This document shows, piece after piece, positions 1 through 8,189 of a DNA stretch of 13,783 nucleotides (its first letter is position 1; every line of letters starts with the position of its first letter). The stretch comes from an uncultured Chitinophagaceae bacterium (lineage in GTDB: Bacteria; Bacteroidota; Bacteroidia; Chitinophagales; Chitinophagaceae): contig CAILAF010000175.1 of the NCBI GenBank assembly GCA_903832075.1, positions 1-13,783 of the forward strand, in the 5' to 3' direction. The notes beneath the pieces were generated by a model that saw nothing but the letters and a program-made list of their open reading frames with translations, had not been told where the DNA came from and did no database searches. Both the position numbers and the translations under genes were made by a program.

Positions 1-30
1 AGGTCTTTTTTGACCTCCGTTTTTATTTTC
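1..30 (+). terminator. Probable rho-independent terminator, cut by the window start
   Basis: AGGTC (1-5) and GACCT (12-16) form a 5-bp stem around a T6 loop. They are followed by CCG and a T-rich tail (20-28). The CC after the right arm suggests the stem continues into GG upstream of the window. It would end an unseen + strand gene to the left. The visible stem is short, so this is tentative. Confidence 0.4.
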
Positions 31-32
31 AT

Positions 33-74
33 TTGACGATTTAAGGATATTATTTGAAGATTTATTTACACTGT
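33..74 (+). promoter_or_regulatory. Paired 21-bp-spaced direct repeats upstream of the adhesin gene
   Basis: TTGACGATTTA (33-43) is followed exactly 21 bp later by TTGAAGATTTA (54-64), with 10 of 11 bases identical. The second copy extends to TTGAAGATTTATTTA. A spacing of two helical turns places both copies on the same DNA face, as expected for a dimeric response regulator; LytTR-family regulators classically bind direct repeats about 21-22 bp apart. The same core in the same spacing recurs at 4473-4514. The regulator family is inferred. Confidence 0.6.
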
Positions 75-93
75 ATCAATGTGTTTAAAAATA

Positions 94-104
94 ACTTTAT
101 ACAT
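94..104 (+). promoter_or_regulatory. Putative promoter core upstream of the adhesin
   Basis: ACTTTATACAT lies 40 bp after the start of the second direct repeat. A near-identical ACTTTTACAT sits 39 bp after the equivalent repeat at 4494. The shared spacing suggests a -7/-10 element of a promoter activated from the repeats. It is not the standard Bacteroidota TAnnTTTG box. The implied leader to the adhesin ATG is roughly 110 bases. Confidence 0.4.
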
Positions 105-221
105 CTTTTTAGAATTGATCTAAAAAAGATTTCCCCCTGCTTTAAAACAAATCAAACATTAGAAATTATTGAGTAAGAAATATTTGATCATGACCGGCCC
201 CAAACTTGAAAAAGTATCCTA

Positions 222-3200
222 ATGAAAACTATAATATTCATTATCGTTTTTCTATTATATTCTACTACTACTTTTGCCCAATTAGTTGTAAAATTTACTA
301 CTTCAGATGGGAAAACAGGTGGATGTTCCCCTTATACTGTTTCATTTGTAAATTTAACTACTGGAGCCACAAGTAAAGCTATTTATAAATGGGACTTAGG
401 AAATTCTTATACAAGCGATTTACCTAATCCTGGAGCTACTTATGTTGATGCAAAAGTTTATACCATCACACTTACAGTTATAGATTCAAATGATGTTTTC
501 GTAACTACAAGTTTACAGATAACTGTATATAATAAGCCAACTGTAGATTTCTCAGTTAATAATGTAAAAGGATGTATCCCTTTTACAGCAAATTATACAA
601 ATACTTCACCAGGAAATAGTACTGATATTCGAAATTATTTCTGGGACTTTGGTGATGGAACAACAAGTTCAGGAGATAATTTAAATGTTGTTTCACACAT
701 TTATACTATTCCGCAAAGCTTAAGTCCTACATTAGTCTTAACCAATAGTTATGGCTGTCAAAGTTCAATTCAAAAAAATAATTTTATTCAAGCCATCAGT
801 CCGCCAGTATCTACATTTACAGCCAGTAAAACTGTTCTTTGTAATTTAAAAGATACTGTAAATTTTAAGCCAACAAATATCCTCACTACAACAAATTTTT
901 TATGGGATTTTGGTGACGGCATAACTTCAATTCAAGCATCACCATCACATGTATATAAACTGAAAGGGAATTATACTGTAAAACTTACAGCAACGGATAA
1001 AACTGTTTCCGGTTGCAGTAGTATATCTACTCAATCTACCATAATTAGTATACCAACATTTAATTCAGACTTCTCTGTCTCGCCTCTTATTTGTAATAAT
1101 GCAAGTACAACTTTCCAAAATATTAGCCAACCTACACCTAATAATTCAAAATGGTATATAAGTGATGATGCAAATTTTAATGATTACGAAGATACTATTC
1201 CTTATTTCGGCCTTACAGTATCAAGAGTTTTAGATGGCTCGAGTAACTACTTTGTTAAACTAATCAATACTTTCAATATTTGTAATGACACAATCATAAA
1301 GAAGCTTGCAGTAAATTCTCCACCACAATTAAAAGGATTTCTTATAACCAATACAGTTATTTGCGGAGCACCATATACTGCCTCTTTTAAAGATACTTGT
1401 TCAACGGCTATAAAATGGAATTGGAATTTTGATTCAAGCAATTCCACTGCTGTTTCATCTTTACAAACTCCTAATTATAATTATACATCAAACGGAAATT
1501 ATAAGATAACTCTTACAGTTACAAATGCAGCAGGTTGTTCTGCATCTACTTCAAAAATATTAGCCATTCAAAATCCTAATATAAAAATCAATATACTTAA
1601 CTCAACCAGCTCTTTTAAATATCAAGGCTGCACAGGGTTTAGTGTTACGTTTACTGCTACAAATCCGTCCATCATTTCAAAATATTTATGGGACTTTAAT
1701 GATGGAACCACTTCTACACTTGCACAACCCAAGCACACATTTACAACGCAAAAAGATTATGTTATAAAGCTTACTTATGTTACAACGCAAGGTTGTAATG
1801 GCACAATTACTTTTGATACATTAATTACAGTGAATCAAAAACCAAATGCTGATTTTACAATTTCTCCAAATAATGTTTGTGGTAATACAAAAGTTTTATT
1901 TTCTGATAATACTTCACCACAATCAAATAAATGGTTTTGGTCTTTTGGTGATAATTCGTATTCTGGTCCGGCTACTAATAATAAAAATGTGTACCATCAA
2001 TATTTAGACTCTGGAAGTTTTAGTGTTCAGTTAATTGTGTATAATGGAGGATGCATTGATACTGTAGTAAAGAAAGCAATGATTCATGTTACTCCACCAT
2101 TCATCAAAATAAATAATTTCTCCAATACTTGTGATGGGGATAGAAGTTCTGTAAATTTTACACAAACAACAAGATATGGAACAGATTGTAAATGGAATTT
2201 TGGTGATGGCACTTCTCAAACTATAAATGCAACTCAAACACAAATCAGTCACAACTTTAAAAATTCAGGTTCATATAAAGTTTCGATAACTACGAGTTAT
2301 AATAATTGCGTTGCAATAGATTCGGTTAATGTATATATTCTGTTAAAACAACAACCGGTTTTATCTGCCAATAAAACAATCGTATGTAGCAGTGATTCTT
2401 TAAACGTAACTGTAAATAAACTAATCACTAATACTTACCAAAACAATAATGGTTATTCCATTTTAAAATGGCAATACGATGATAATACTGATTTTACAGG
2501 AACAACTATTAATACAACAAATAATTTCATAAATACTTATTCTGGAAAGTTAACAAATCTAAAAAGTACTAAAGAAAATATTCGAGCGATTGTAAACTCA
2601 GCTTATTTTGGTTGCACAGATACAACTGCATTTGTTTCATTAAAAATAAACGGCCCGGATGCTGATTTTATGATTGCCAACAATGACGCATGTTTCAAGT
2701 CATCACTAAATTTTATTGATACATCTTCTTTGAATAACGCTTTAGTGATAAATAAACGAATATGGAATTTTGGAGATGATACAACTTTTGTTATTTCAAA
2801 TTCAAATTCAATTAGTCACAATTATAATAACCCCGGAACTTATATAACAACTTTAAAAGTTTTTGATGATAAAGGTTGTTTTGCTATTGGTACAGTACCA
2901 ACAATAGTAAATGGACCTAAAGTAAATTTTTCTTGGTCGCCACTTCCAGTAGTACCTGGTAGTAACACTACTTTCCAAAATACTTCAAATACTTTTAATT
3001 GTTCAAAAATTCAATATTTATGGCGATTTAATAATAACAATCATATTGACACATCTTCATCAAATATTGTTTACAAATACGGAAACATCAGTTCAGATTC
3101 AGTTACATTAATTGCAACTGATATTAGCAGCAAATGTTCTGATACTATAACTCAGTTTATTCCTATCAATAAAATGTATGTCTCATTCAGTTATACTTCA

Positions 3201-4445
3201 AGTTATATAGATAGTAATAATTGCCCCCCTTTTGTAATTTATGCTGATACAGATGACAGACTAATTAATACAGATTCTATAAGTTGGAATTTTGGTGATG
3301 GAAGTAAAGCAGAAAATATTTTATTCCCAAGTCATACTTACAACAGTGCAGGAATTTATGCAATAACATTATATGGTTACATTAATGACATTGTTGATTC
3401 AAGTGTTCAATACATTACTATAAAAGGGCCTTATGCAATTTTAAAAGCAGATGCTTACCAAAAATGTTCGCCGGCAACATTTGCTTTATCCGCTTCATTA
3501 AGAAATGCAACTTCTTTTGCATGGGATTTTAACAGTGGTTCACTCCAACTAACTACTGATACTTTAGTTACAAATACTTATTCCAAATCGGGTATTTATC
3601 AACCATCACTTGTGTTGGTGGATAGTGCAGGATGTAAATCCATTTCTTATTTATCAAACAAATTACTTGTTGATACTTTATTTGCAACTATTGCAGTACC
3701 AACACATTCTATTTGCGATTCAAACAGTGTTAGCTTTAGCAGTAACGTTACAAACCTTGCTGACAGTGCATTTCAACTTGGTCTGCAATACAAATGGAGT
3801 TTTGGAACAAAAGATAGTAGCGAAAGTAATGATCCTAATCCCAATTTTTTATATACTTTACCCGGTAATTATTTAGTAACATTAAATGTTCAAGCAAATA
3901 CAGGATGCAATTTTCAAACAACGGATAGTATTGCTGTTAATCCAATTCCAAATGTCAGCGGAGGTTTAGATAAATTTATTTTTGAGGGAAAAACTGAAAT
4001 GCTTACACCAATTATTCAAGATAGTAATCTTAATTATTTATGGACTCCTTCCTTATACTTAAATAACGATACAATACTTAACCCCATATGTACACCACTG
4101 AGTAGTCAATCTTATTTATTTACAGCTACTACAAAAGCAGGTTGCTCTAAAACAGTTCCTATAAATGTAATTTTTTTAGGACAATTAGATATTCCTAATG
4201 CATTTTCACCAAATGGAGATGGAATAAACGATACATGGAAAATAGGTTATTTAAATACTTATCCGAATGCAACAGTAACTATTTTTAATAGATATGGCCA
4301 AGAAGTTTTTCACTCAGAAGGCTATACTAAAGAATGGGATGGAACATTCAATGGCAAACCATTACCTATCGGCACTTACTATTACATAATCAATTTAAAA
4401 CAAAATAAGCCATTAATAAGCGGTTCTATTACATTACTTAGATAG
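222..4445 (+). CDS. Giant secreted PKD-repeat adhesin with gliding-motility (CHU_C / T9SS type B) C-terminal domain
   Basis: This 1407-residue protein is probably a surface-exposed or released adhesin exported by the type IX secretion system. Residues 1-20 are a Sec signal peptide (MKTIIFIIV..., ending in FAQ). The body is about 13-14 Ig-like modules of 80-110 residues. At least ten carry PKD-type W-D/N/S-F-G-D or degenerate motifs, with the key Trp near residues 57, 141, 228, 401, 490, 573, 658, 848, 1022, 1101 and 1192. Most modules have one Cys in the first strand and a second in a terminal (G/x)-C motif, suggesting one disulfide per module. Residues about 1322-1407 form the CHU_C domain, with FSPNGDGIND at 1328, a FNRYG strand, WDGTFNG and a G-T-YYY ending. 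This domain routes SprB-like proteins through T9SS. No PorP/SprF partner, which often neighbours such genes, is in the window. The ATG at 222 has no Shine-Dalgarno sequence, which is normal in this phylum. The ligand cannot be told from sequence. Confidence 0.93.
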   Translation: MKTIIFIIVFLLYSTTTFAQLVVKFTTSDGKTGGCSPYTVSFVNLTTGATSKAIYKWDLGNSYTSDLPNPGATYVDAKVYTITLTVIDSNDVFVTTSLQITVYNKPTVDFSVNNVKGCIPFTANYTNTSPGNSTDIRNYFWDFGDGTTSSGDNLNVVSHIYTIPQSLSPTLVLTNSYGCQSSIQKNNFIQAISPPVSTFTASKTVLCNLKDTVNFKPTNILTTTNFLWDFGDGITSIQASPSHVYKLKGNYTVKLTATDKTVSGCSSISTQSTIISIPTFNSDFSVSPLICNNASTTFQNISQPTPNNSKWYISDDANFNDYEDTIPYFGLTVSRVLDGSSNYFVKLINTFNICNDTIIKKLAVNSPPQLKGFLITNTVICGAPYTASFKDTCSTAIKWNWNFDSSNSTAVSSLQTPNYNYTSNGNYKITLTVTNAAGCSASTSKILAIQNPNIKINILNSTSSFKYQGCTGFSVTFTATNPSIISKYLWDFNDGTTSTLAQPKHTFTTQKDYVIKLTYVTTQGCNGTITFDTLITVNQKPNADFTISPNNVCGNTKVLFSDNTSPQSNKWFWSFGDNSYSGPATNNKNVYHQYLDSGSFSVQLIVYNGGCIDTVVKKAMIHVTPPFIKINNFSNTCDGDRSSVNFTQTTRYGTDCKWNFGDGTSQTINATQTQISHNFKNSGSYKVSITTSYNNCVAIDSVNVYILLKQQPVLSANKTIVCSSDSLNVTVNKLITNTYQNNNGYSILKWQYDDNTDFTGTTINTTNNFINTYSGKLTNLKSTKENIRAIVNSAYFGCTDTTAFVSLKINGPDADFMIANNDACFKSSLNFIDTSSLNNALVINKRIWNFGDDTTFVISNSNSISHNYNNPGTYITTLKVFDDKGCFAIGTVPTIVNGPKVNFSWSPLPVVPGSNTTFQNTSNTFNCSKIQYLWRFNNNNHIDTSSSNIVYKYGNISSDSVTLIATDISSKCSDTITQFIPINKMYVSFSYTSSYIDSNNCPPFVIYADTDDRLINTDSISWNFGDGSKAENILFPSHTYNSAGIYAITLYGYINDIVDSSVQYITIKGPYAILKADAYQKCSPATFALSASLRNATSFAWDFNSGSLQLTTDTLVTNTYSKSGIYQPSLVLVDSAGCKSISYLSNKLLVDTLFATIAVPTHSICDSNSVSFSSNVTNLADSAFQLGLQYKWSFGTKDSSESNDPNPNFLYTLPGNYLVTLNVQANTGCNFQTTDSIAVNPIPNVSGGLDKFIFEGKTEMLTPIIQDSNLNYLWTPSLYLNNDTILNPICTPLSSQSYLFTATTKAGCSKTVPINVIFLGQLDIPNAFSPNGDGINDTWKIGYLNTYPNATVTIFNRYGQEVFHSEGYTKEWDGTFNGKPLPIGTYYYIINLKQNKPLISGSITLLR

Positions 4446-4472
4446 AATTTATCTCGTGAGTTGCAATAAAAA

Positions 4473-4514
4473 TTGACGATTTATTTAAATAAGTTGACGA
4501 TTTATTTAAATCGC
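4473..4514 (+). promoter_or_regulatory. Second pair of 21-bp-spaced direct repeats, upstream of the small ORF
   Basis: TTGACGATTTATTTAAAT occurs perfectly twice, at 4473-4490 and 4494-4511, with a 21-bp period. It matches the pair at 33-74 in core and spacing. The second copy also contains a perfect 7-bp inverted repeat, CGATTTA (4498-4504) and TAAATCG (4507-4513). The pair lies 28 bp after the adhesin stop codon and 70 bp before the small ORF, so it more likely drives a downstream transcript than terminates the adhesin. A LytTR-type site is my inference. Confidence 0.62.
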
Positions 4515-4532
4515 AACAGTATTTACAGTCAT

Positions 4533-4542
4533 ACTTTTACAT
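4533..4542 (+). promoter_or_regulatory. Putative promoter core upstream of the small ORF
   Basis: ACTTTTACAT begins 39 bp after the start of the second repeat, matching the box at 94-104 in sequence (one base shorter) and position. It is about 42 bases before the ATG at 4584. Its support comes from the parallel between the two loci, not from a known consensus. Confidence 0.4.
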
Positions 4543-4583
4543 AAGAAATATTGCAAAATCGTTGGCGGTATTTATCTGATAAA

Positions 4584-4730
4584 ATGAAAAAGCTTTTTAA
4601 ACAATTGGCATTTAGTTTTGAGTTTTACTTTTTATTTTTTTTGTATAACGAGAAACAGTTAGTGCAATATCATGACTACATGAAAAGGAAATGGGGAATC
4701 ATTTTAGATACTATACCAAACGATAAATAA
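4584..4730 (+). CDS. Small hypothetical protein (48 aa), possibly co-regulated with the adhesin; could instead be an sRNA
   Basis: The ORF starts MKKLFKQLAF and ends at a TAA at 4728-4730. Residues 1-7 are basic, and residues about 9-21 are aromatic and hydrophobic (SFEFYFLFFLY). The C-terminal half is polar and basic with one Trp. This could be a short membrane-associated peptide or a weak signal sequence, but I recognise no family. It is supported by context: it overlaps no other gene, follows a repeat pair and promoter-like box matching those of the adhesin, and is followed 70 bases later by a strong terminator. There is no Shine-Dalgarno sequence, only A-rich sequence before the ATG. Against it are the short length and lack of homology evidence. 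The whole interval from about 4548 to 4830 could instead be a non-coding RNA of about 280 nt. Confidence 0.35.
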   Translation: MKKLFKQLAFSFEFYFLFFLYNEKQLVQYHDYMKRKWGIILDTIPNDK

Positions 4731-4794
4731 ATTCGAAAATAAAGTTTTATTCTGGTTATTGGAACGGGACAAAGTGTTATGGTTAAGTGCAAAA

Positions 4795-4836
4795 GAAAAA
4801 AACCCACGTCGAGTCAAGCGTGGGTTTTTTATTTAT
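4795..4836 (+). terminator. Strong intrinsic terminator after the small ORF / adhesin region
   Basis: AACCCACG (4801-4808) pairs perfectly with CGTGGGTT (4819-4826) around a 10-nt loop. An A-run lies on the left and T6 on the right (4825-4830), so the hairpin can work in both directions. It ends the + strand transcript that includes the small ORF. Confidence 0.88.
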
Positions 4837-4855
4837 ACCAATGTTTAAGTTCAAT

Positions 4856-4898
4856 AAAAAAAGAAAGCCTTGAAATAATTCAAGGCTTTCTTTTTTTT
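4856..4898 (-). terminator. Strong intrinsic terminator of the histidine kinase gene, bidirectional
   Basis: GAAAGCCTTGAA (4863-4874) pairs perfectly with TTCAAGGCTTTC (4879-4890) around an ATAA loop. The left flank is A7 (4856-4862) and the right flank is T8, so each strand has a U-tract. It lies 24 bases past the stop codon of the - strand kinase gene and also backs up the hairpin at 4801-4826 for + strand transcripts. Confidence 0.88.
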
Positions 4899-4914
4899 AG
4901 TTCACCTAACAAAA

Positions 4915-7911
4915 CTAAACTGGCATATCAATTAACATTTCACAACCATTGCCAATAGAAGAATTTATTGTACACTGGCCGGAAAAAATTTCAACACGAC
5001 TTTTAATGTTTTGCAATCCAATACCATTAGATGTTGCTTCTAAATCAAATCCTTTACCATTATCAAAGAGCCTCATCCGCAAGTTTCCATCGTACACTTT
5101 GATACTTATTTCAATTTCTGTTGCATCAGCATGCTTAATAATATTTTGTAATTGTTCCTGCAAAATTCTATACAAATTTAATTTTAGTTCGCTGGTTAAA
5201 TTCGCTTTATCTAAATCAATAAATGAACTTGTTATCTTAAATTTGTTTTCTTTATTAATACTTTTAAACAATTCCATCACAGTATCTTCAAAAACATTAT
5301 TACTTCCTTTAAATGTTGCAGGCGCAAGACTATGAGAAAGGCTTCTTAAATCTTCGAATGCATTATGCATAATTTCATTGCTTTGCTTTAACCAATTTTT
5401 ATCATTTTCATTATCGCCTTTTACCATTCCCATTGAAAGCATTGCACCAAACAACAGCTGAGCAACATTATCATGCAATTCTCTACCAATAAAATATTTT
5501 TCATTTTCCTGGGCTTTAATAATTGCTTTTTTAATTTTTTGTTCTTGCTTTTTAGCATCGGTAGTATCTCTTGTTAAAGCCACCCAATTAGTTGGTACGC
5601 CTTCTTTATTTAAAACTGGTGATATAGCAATATTTGACCAAAATTCTTCGCCATCTTTTTTATAATTAATTACTTCTATCTCACATGATTCAGCATTTTC
5701 AATGGCTTCGCGCATACGGTTTAATTCAGCTCTATCTGTTTTAAGTCCTTGAAAAATTTGCGGTGTTTTTCCAATTATTTCTTCTCTGCTATAGCCTGTT
5801 ATTTTTAATAAAGCATCATTTACATAAATAATTTTTGTTCCATGTGGATGAATTGGGTAAGCATCTGTTATCATTACACCATCTGTGGTGTTAGTAATTA
5901 CAGTTTCTAATAATTTTAAATGCTCCTCTTCAGCCTTTCTTTTAGATATATCATCAATCATTACTAAAAGTGCTTTTCGTTTCCCTTCAGTATCAAATAA
6001 AGGAACCTTAGTTATTCGATGAACATATTTATTTCCATTAGGAAGTTTGCCATGCGCATCAAATTCAAATTTCTTTTTTGATGCCCATGCTTTTTCATCT
6101 TGTATCTTAATGTTTTTATGAAGCTCTGCAAATTCAGGTTGCAATAAAGCTAATTCATCGTCAGTCTTTCCATACCAATCAATATTATGAAGGCTATATC
6201 TTTTCTTAGCAGGTTCATTAGTAACCAACCATCTTCCTTCACCATCTTTAAACATAACTATGAATGGAATAAGTTTAACTAATGTGGTTAATTTTTCATT
6301 TAACTCAAAAATCTCTTTATCTCTTTTTTTTCTGTTAGTAATATCTTTATCAACACCAATATATCCAATTAAATTTCCTGAATGATCATAATTTGGATAA
6401 CCATTGGTTAATAAACAAACATCATGACCATCTTTATGAACATTCCAATTTTCAAGATCAACAATGTCTTTTTTATTCATTAAAATATTTTCGAAAATTT
6501 TTCCAACCCTTTCTGCTTCCTGTTTATGCATTAAATCGAATGGTGTTTTACCAATTAAATCCTCAGCTTCATATCCTAATATTTTTTTTATTTGATCTGA
6601 GCAATAAGTATATCTTCCATTAATATCAACCTCCCAAACCCAATCGGTTGAACTCATTGTAATTTTATGAAGCCGATCCTTGCTTTCATTCAATTGCTCT
6701 AAGTATTTCAGTCTTTCTGTTATATCACGTCCTGCAAATACTAATCCTATTATGTTATTATCGGCATCTTTTAAGGGCACCCTTGATGTTAATAAATTTC
6801 TTTTCTTATTTTGATCGTCAAATAAATTTTCAATTTTGTTAATCAGCGAATTACCGGTTTTAAGAACAAACAAGTCTTCCTTTGAAATGTTTTCCTGAAT
6901 TTTTTTATGTTCCGCAATTTCATTATCAACTACAATACTTTCGTTTGAATCATGGCCCATAAATTTTAGCTGACTGGAATTTGCAAATATTTTTTTTCCT
7001 TCCATATCAGTTACATAAACAGAGGTTGGGATATTATCTAATACTTTAAGAAAAAGTGCACGTTCGCTTTTAACTGTTTCTTCAGCTTTTTTGCGTTCAG
7101 ATATATCTCTGGCAATGATTAATACCGAGTTTTTGTTTTGATATTTTGTAGGAATTGATTTTACTTCAACATCAATAAAACTACCATCTAATGCAATAAA
7201 TTTTTCTTCAATGGCAGGTGATGCTTGATTTTTCTTTTCTGCTTTAAAAGCTCTTTCTTTCACAATATCTTTAAAATCCCTATGAACAAAATGCAGTAAA
7301 GGTTTACCTATAATTTCATCTGAACTTTTTGCTTTAAATAATTCAAGTCCTTTCTCATTAATAAACAAAATTTTGCCGGCAGAATGAATGGCAATAATAT
7401 CCGGAGCATTTTTTACAATTGTGGAAAACTCTTCTTTTGTTTCTTTTAGATCGTCTTCAATTTTATGGTATTGTGTAATATCGCGAACAACTCCGCCGAT
7501 ACCATTAACATTGCCATCTTCATCATGCAAAGGATATAAAGTTACTTTGCTTATAACTATTTTACCATTAGGTAATACGGTTGAAATATTATCTTCAACA
7601 ATTTTTTTTGATTTTATCACTTTCTCATCAAATTCGCGCATTTGCTTAGACATAGTTTCGGAAAAACCAATTTCAATGGGCCGTTTACCAATAATTTCAC
7701 TGGATTTTTTTCCTAAAGATTTGCAAAGCGTTTCATTAACAGATGTAAACCGACCAAATAAATCAACAGTAAAAATTAAATCGGGATTAGAATTAAAAAT
7801 TAAATCATTCCATTCTTCATTTATATTTAAATTATTATGCATTCTGTGATTTGAATGATTTACTTCGGTAAATACTTTTACATACTCTTTGCTATTATTT
7901 TTTCTAAGCAT
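4915..7911 (-). CDS. Soluble six-PAS sensor histidine kinase, HisKA_3 (NarL-partner) type
   Basis: This 998-residue cytosolic kinase has no signal peptide, membrane segment, HAMP or receiver domain. I count six PAS-type domains, at about 34-150, 160-275, 288-400, 412-528, 540-660 and 668-790. Most end in the PAC-like signature (D-I-T/S-x-R-K, for example RDISERKKAE). The sixth is LOV-like (YVNDALLKITGYS, then NYKKDGEEFW), but the photoactive Cys position of the GxNCRFLQ motif is Pro717. The transmitter follows: dimerisation and phosphoacceptor motif GRELHDNVAQLL with His813, ATPase N-box LYRILQEQLQNIIKHA (913-928), DNGKGFD (950-956) and NGIGLQNIKSR (962-972). ELHDNVAQ is typical of kinases that pair with NarL/LuxR-type regulators, but no regulator gene is present. 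The signal is probably intracellular (redox, gas, flavin or small molecule). The ATG at 7911 gives the longest frame; Met24 is an alternative start. A 278-base gap separates it from the OmpA gene upstream. Confidence 0.93.
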   Translation of the reverse strand: MLRKNNSKEYVKVFTEVNHSNHRMHNNLNINEEWNDLIFNSNPDLIFTVDLFGRFTSVNETLCKSLGKKSSEIIGKRPIEIGFSETMSKQMREFDEKVIKSKKIVEDNISTVLPNGKIVISKVTLYPLHDEDGNVNGIGGVVRDITQYHKIEDDLKETKEEFSTIVKNAPDIIAIHSAGKILFINEKGLELFKAKSSDEIIGKPLLHFVHRDFKDIVKERAFKAEKKNQASPAIEEKFIALDGSFIDVEVKSIPTKYQNKNSVLIIARDISERKKAEETVKSERALFLKVLDNIPTSVYVTDMEGKKIFANSSQLKFMGHDSNESIVVDNEIAEHKKIQENISKEDLFVLKTGNSLINKIENLFDDQNKKRNLLTSRVPLKDADNNIIGLVFAGRDITERLKYLEQLNESKDRLHKITMSSTDWVWEVDINGRYTYCSDQIKKILGYEAEDLIGKTPFDLMHKQEAERVGKIFENILMNKKDIVDLENWNVHKDGHDVCLLTNGYPNYDHSGNLIGYIGVDKDITNRKKRDKEIFELNEKLTTLVKLIPFIVMFKDGEGRWLVTNEPAKKRYSLHNIDWYGKTDDELALLQPEFAELHKNIKIQDEKAWASKKKFEFDAHGKLPNGNKYVHRITKVPLFDTEGKRKALLVMIDDISKRKAEEEHLKLLETVITNTTDGVMITDAYPIHPHGTKIIYVNDALLKITGYSREEIIGKTPQIFQGLKTDRAELNRMREAIENAESCEIEVINYKKDGEEFWSNIAISPVLNKEGVPTNWVALTRDTTDAKKQEQKIKKAIIKAQENEKYFIGRELHDNVAQLLFGAMLSMGMVKGDNENDKNWLKQSNEIMHNAFEDLRSLSHSLAPATFKGSNNVFEDTVMELFKSINKENKFKITSSFIDLDKANLTSELKLNLYRILQEQLQNIIKHADATEIEISIKVYDGNLRMRLFDNGKGFDLEATSNGIGLQNIKSRVEIFSGQCTINSSIGNGCEMLIDMPV

Positions 7912-8189
7912 GACAAAAAAATTTAGTTGATGACTTAAAGGCCTAATAAAAGCATAAGATTTTTTTTAAAACTACTTTTATGCTAATATCTATTCAATGA
8001 CGATAATCAGTTTTGAAGGGGGATTTAAACTAATTATTATAGAAAGAAATTTCAAATAAAAATAACTGATTGATAATGAGTTGGTTGATACAAATTCTAA
8101 AAAGAAACTAGAATTATGAGATGCTAAAAACCTCGAAATGATAGGTGAATAATGTTACCGTCTATAAAAAATGTTTTTTAATGCATTAC

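Noticed and set aside
4949..7849. Open frames on the + strand opposite the kinase gene (for example 4949-5335 and 7388-7849)
   Set aside because: They are antisense to a well-supported kinase, have Ser/Leu/Ile-rich low-complexity translations and match no family.
7951..7984. Inverted repeat AGCATAA ... TTATGCT upstream of the kinase gene
   Set aside because: A 7-bp AT-rich stem with a 20-nt loop is expected by chance in DNA of this composition, and no second copy or promoter element supports it.
7995..8020. Third copy of the TGACGAT regulatory repeat
   Set aside because: TGACGAT occurs at 7998, but there is no partner 21 bp away and the core is incomplete.
8093..8115. Inverted repeat AATTCTA / TAGAATT with a 9-nt loop in the kinase-OmpA gap
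   Set aside because: It has only one G-C pair in the stem and no T-run on either side, so it is not a credible terminator. As an operator it has no supporting copy. I see nothing firm in 7912-8189.
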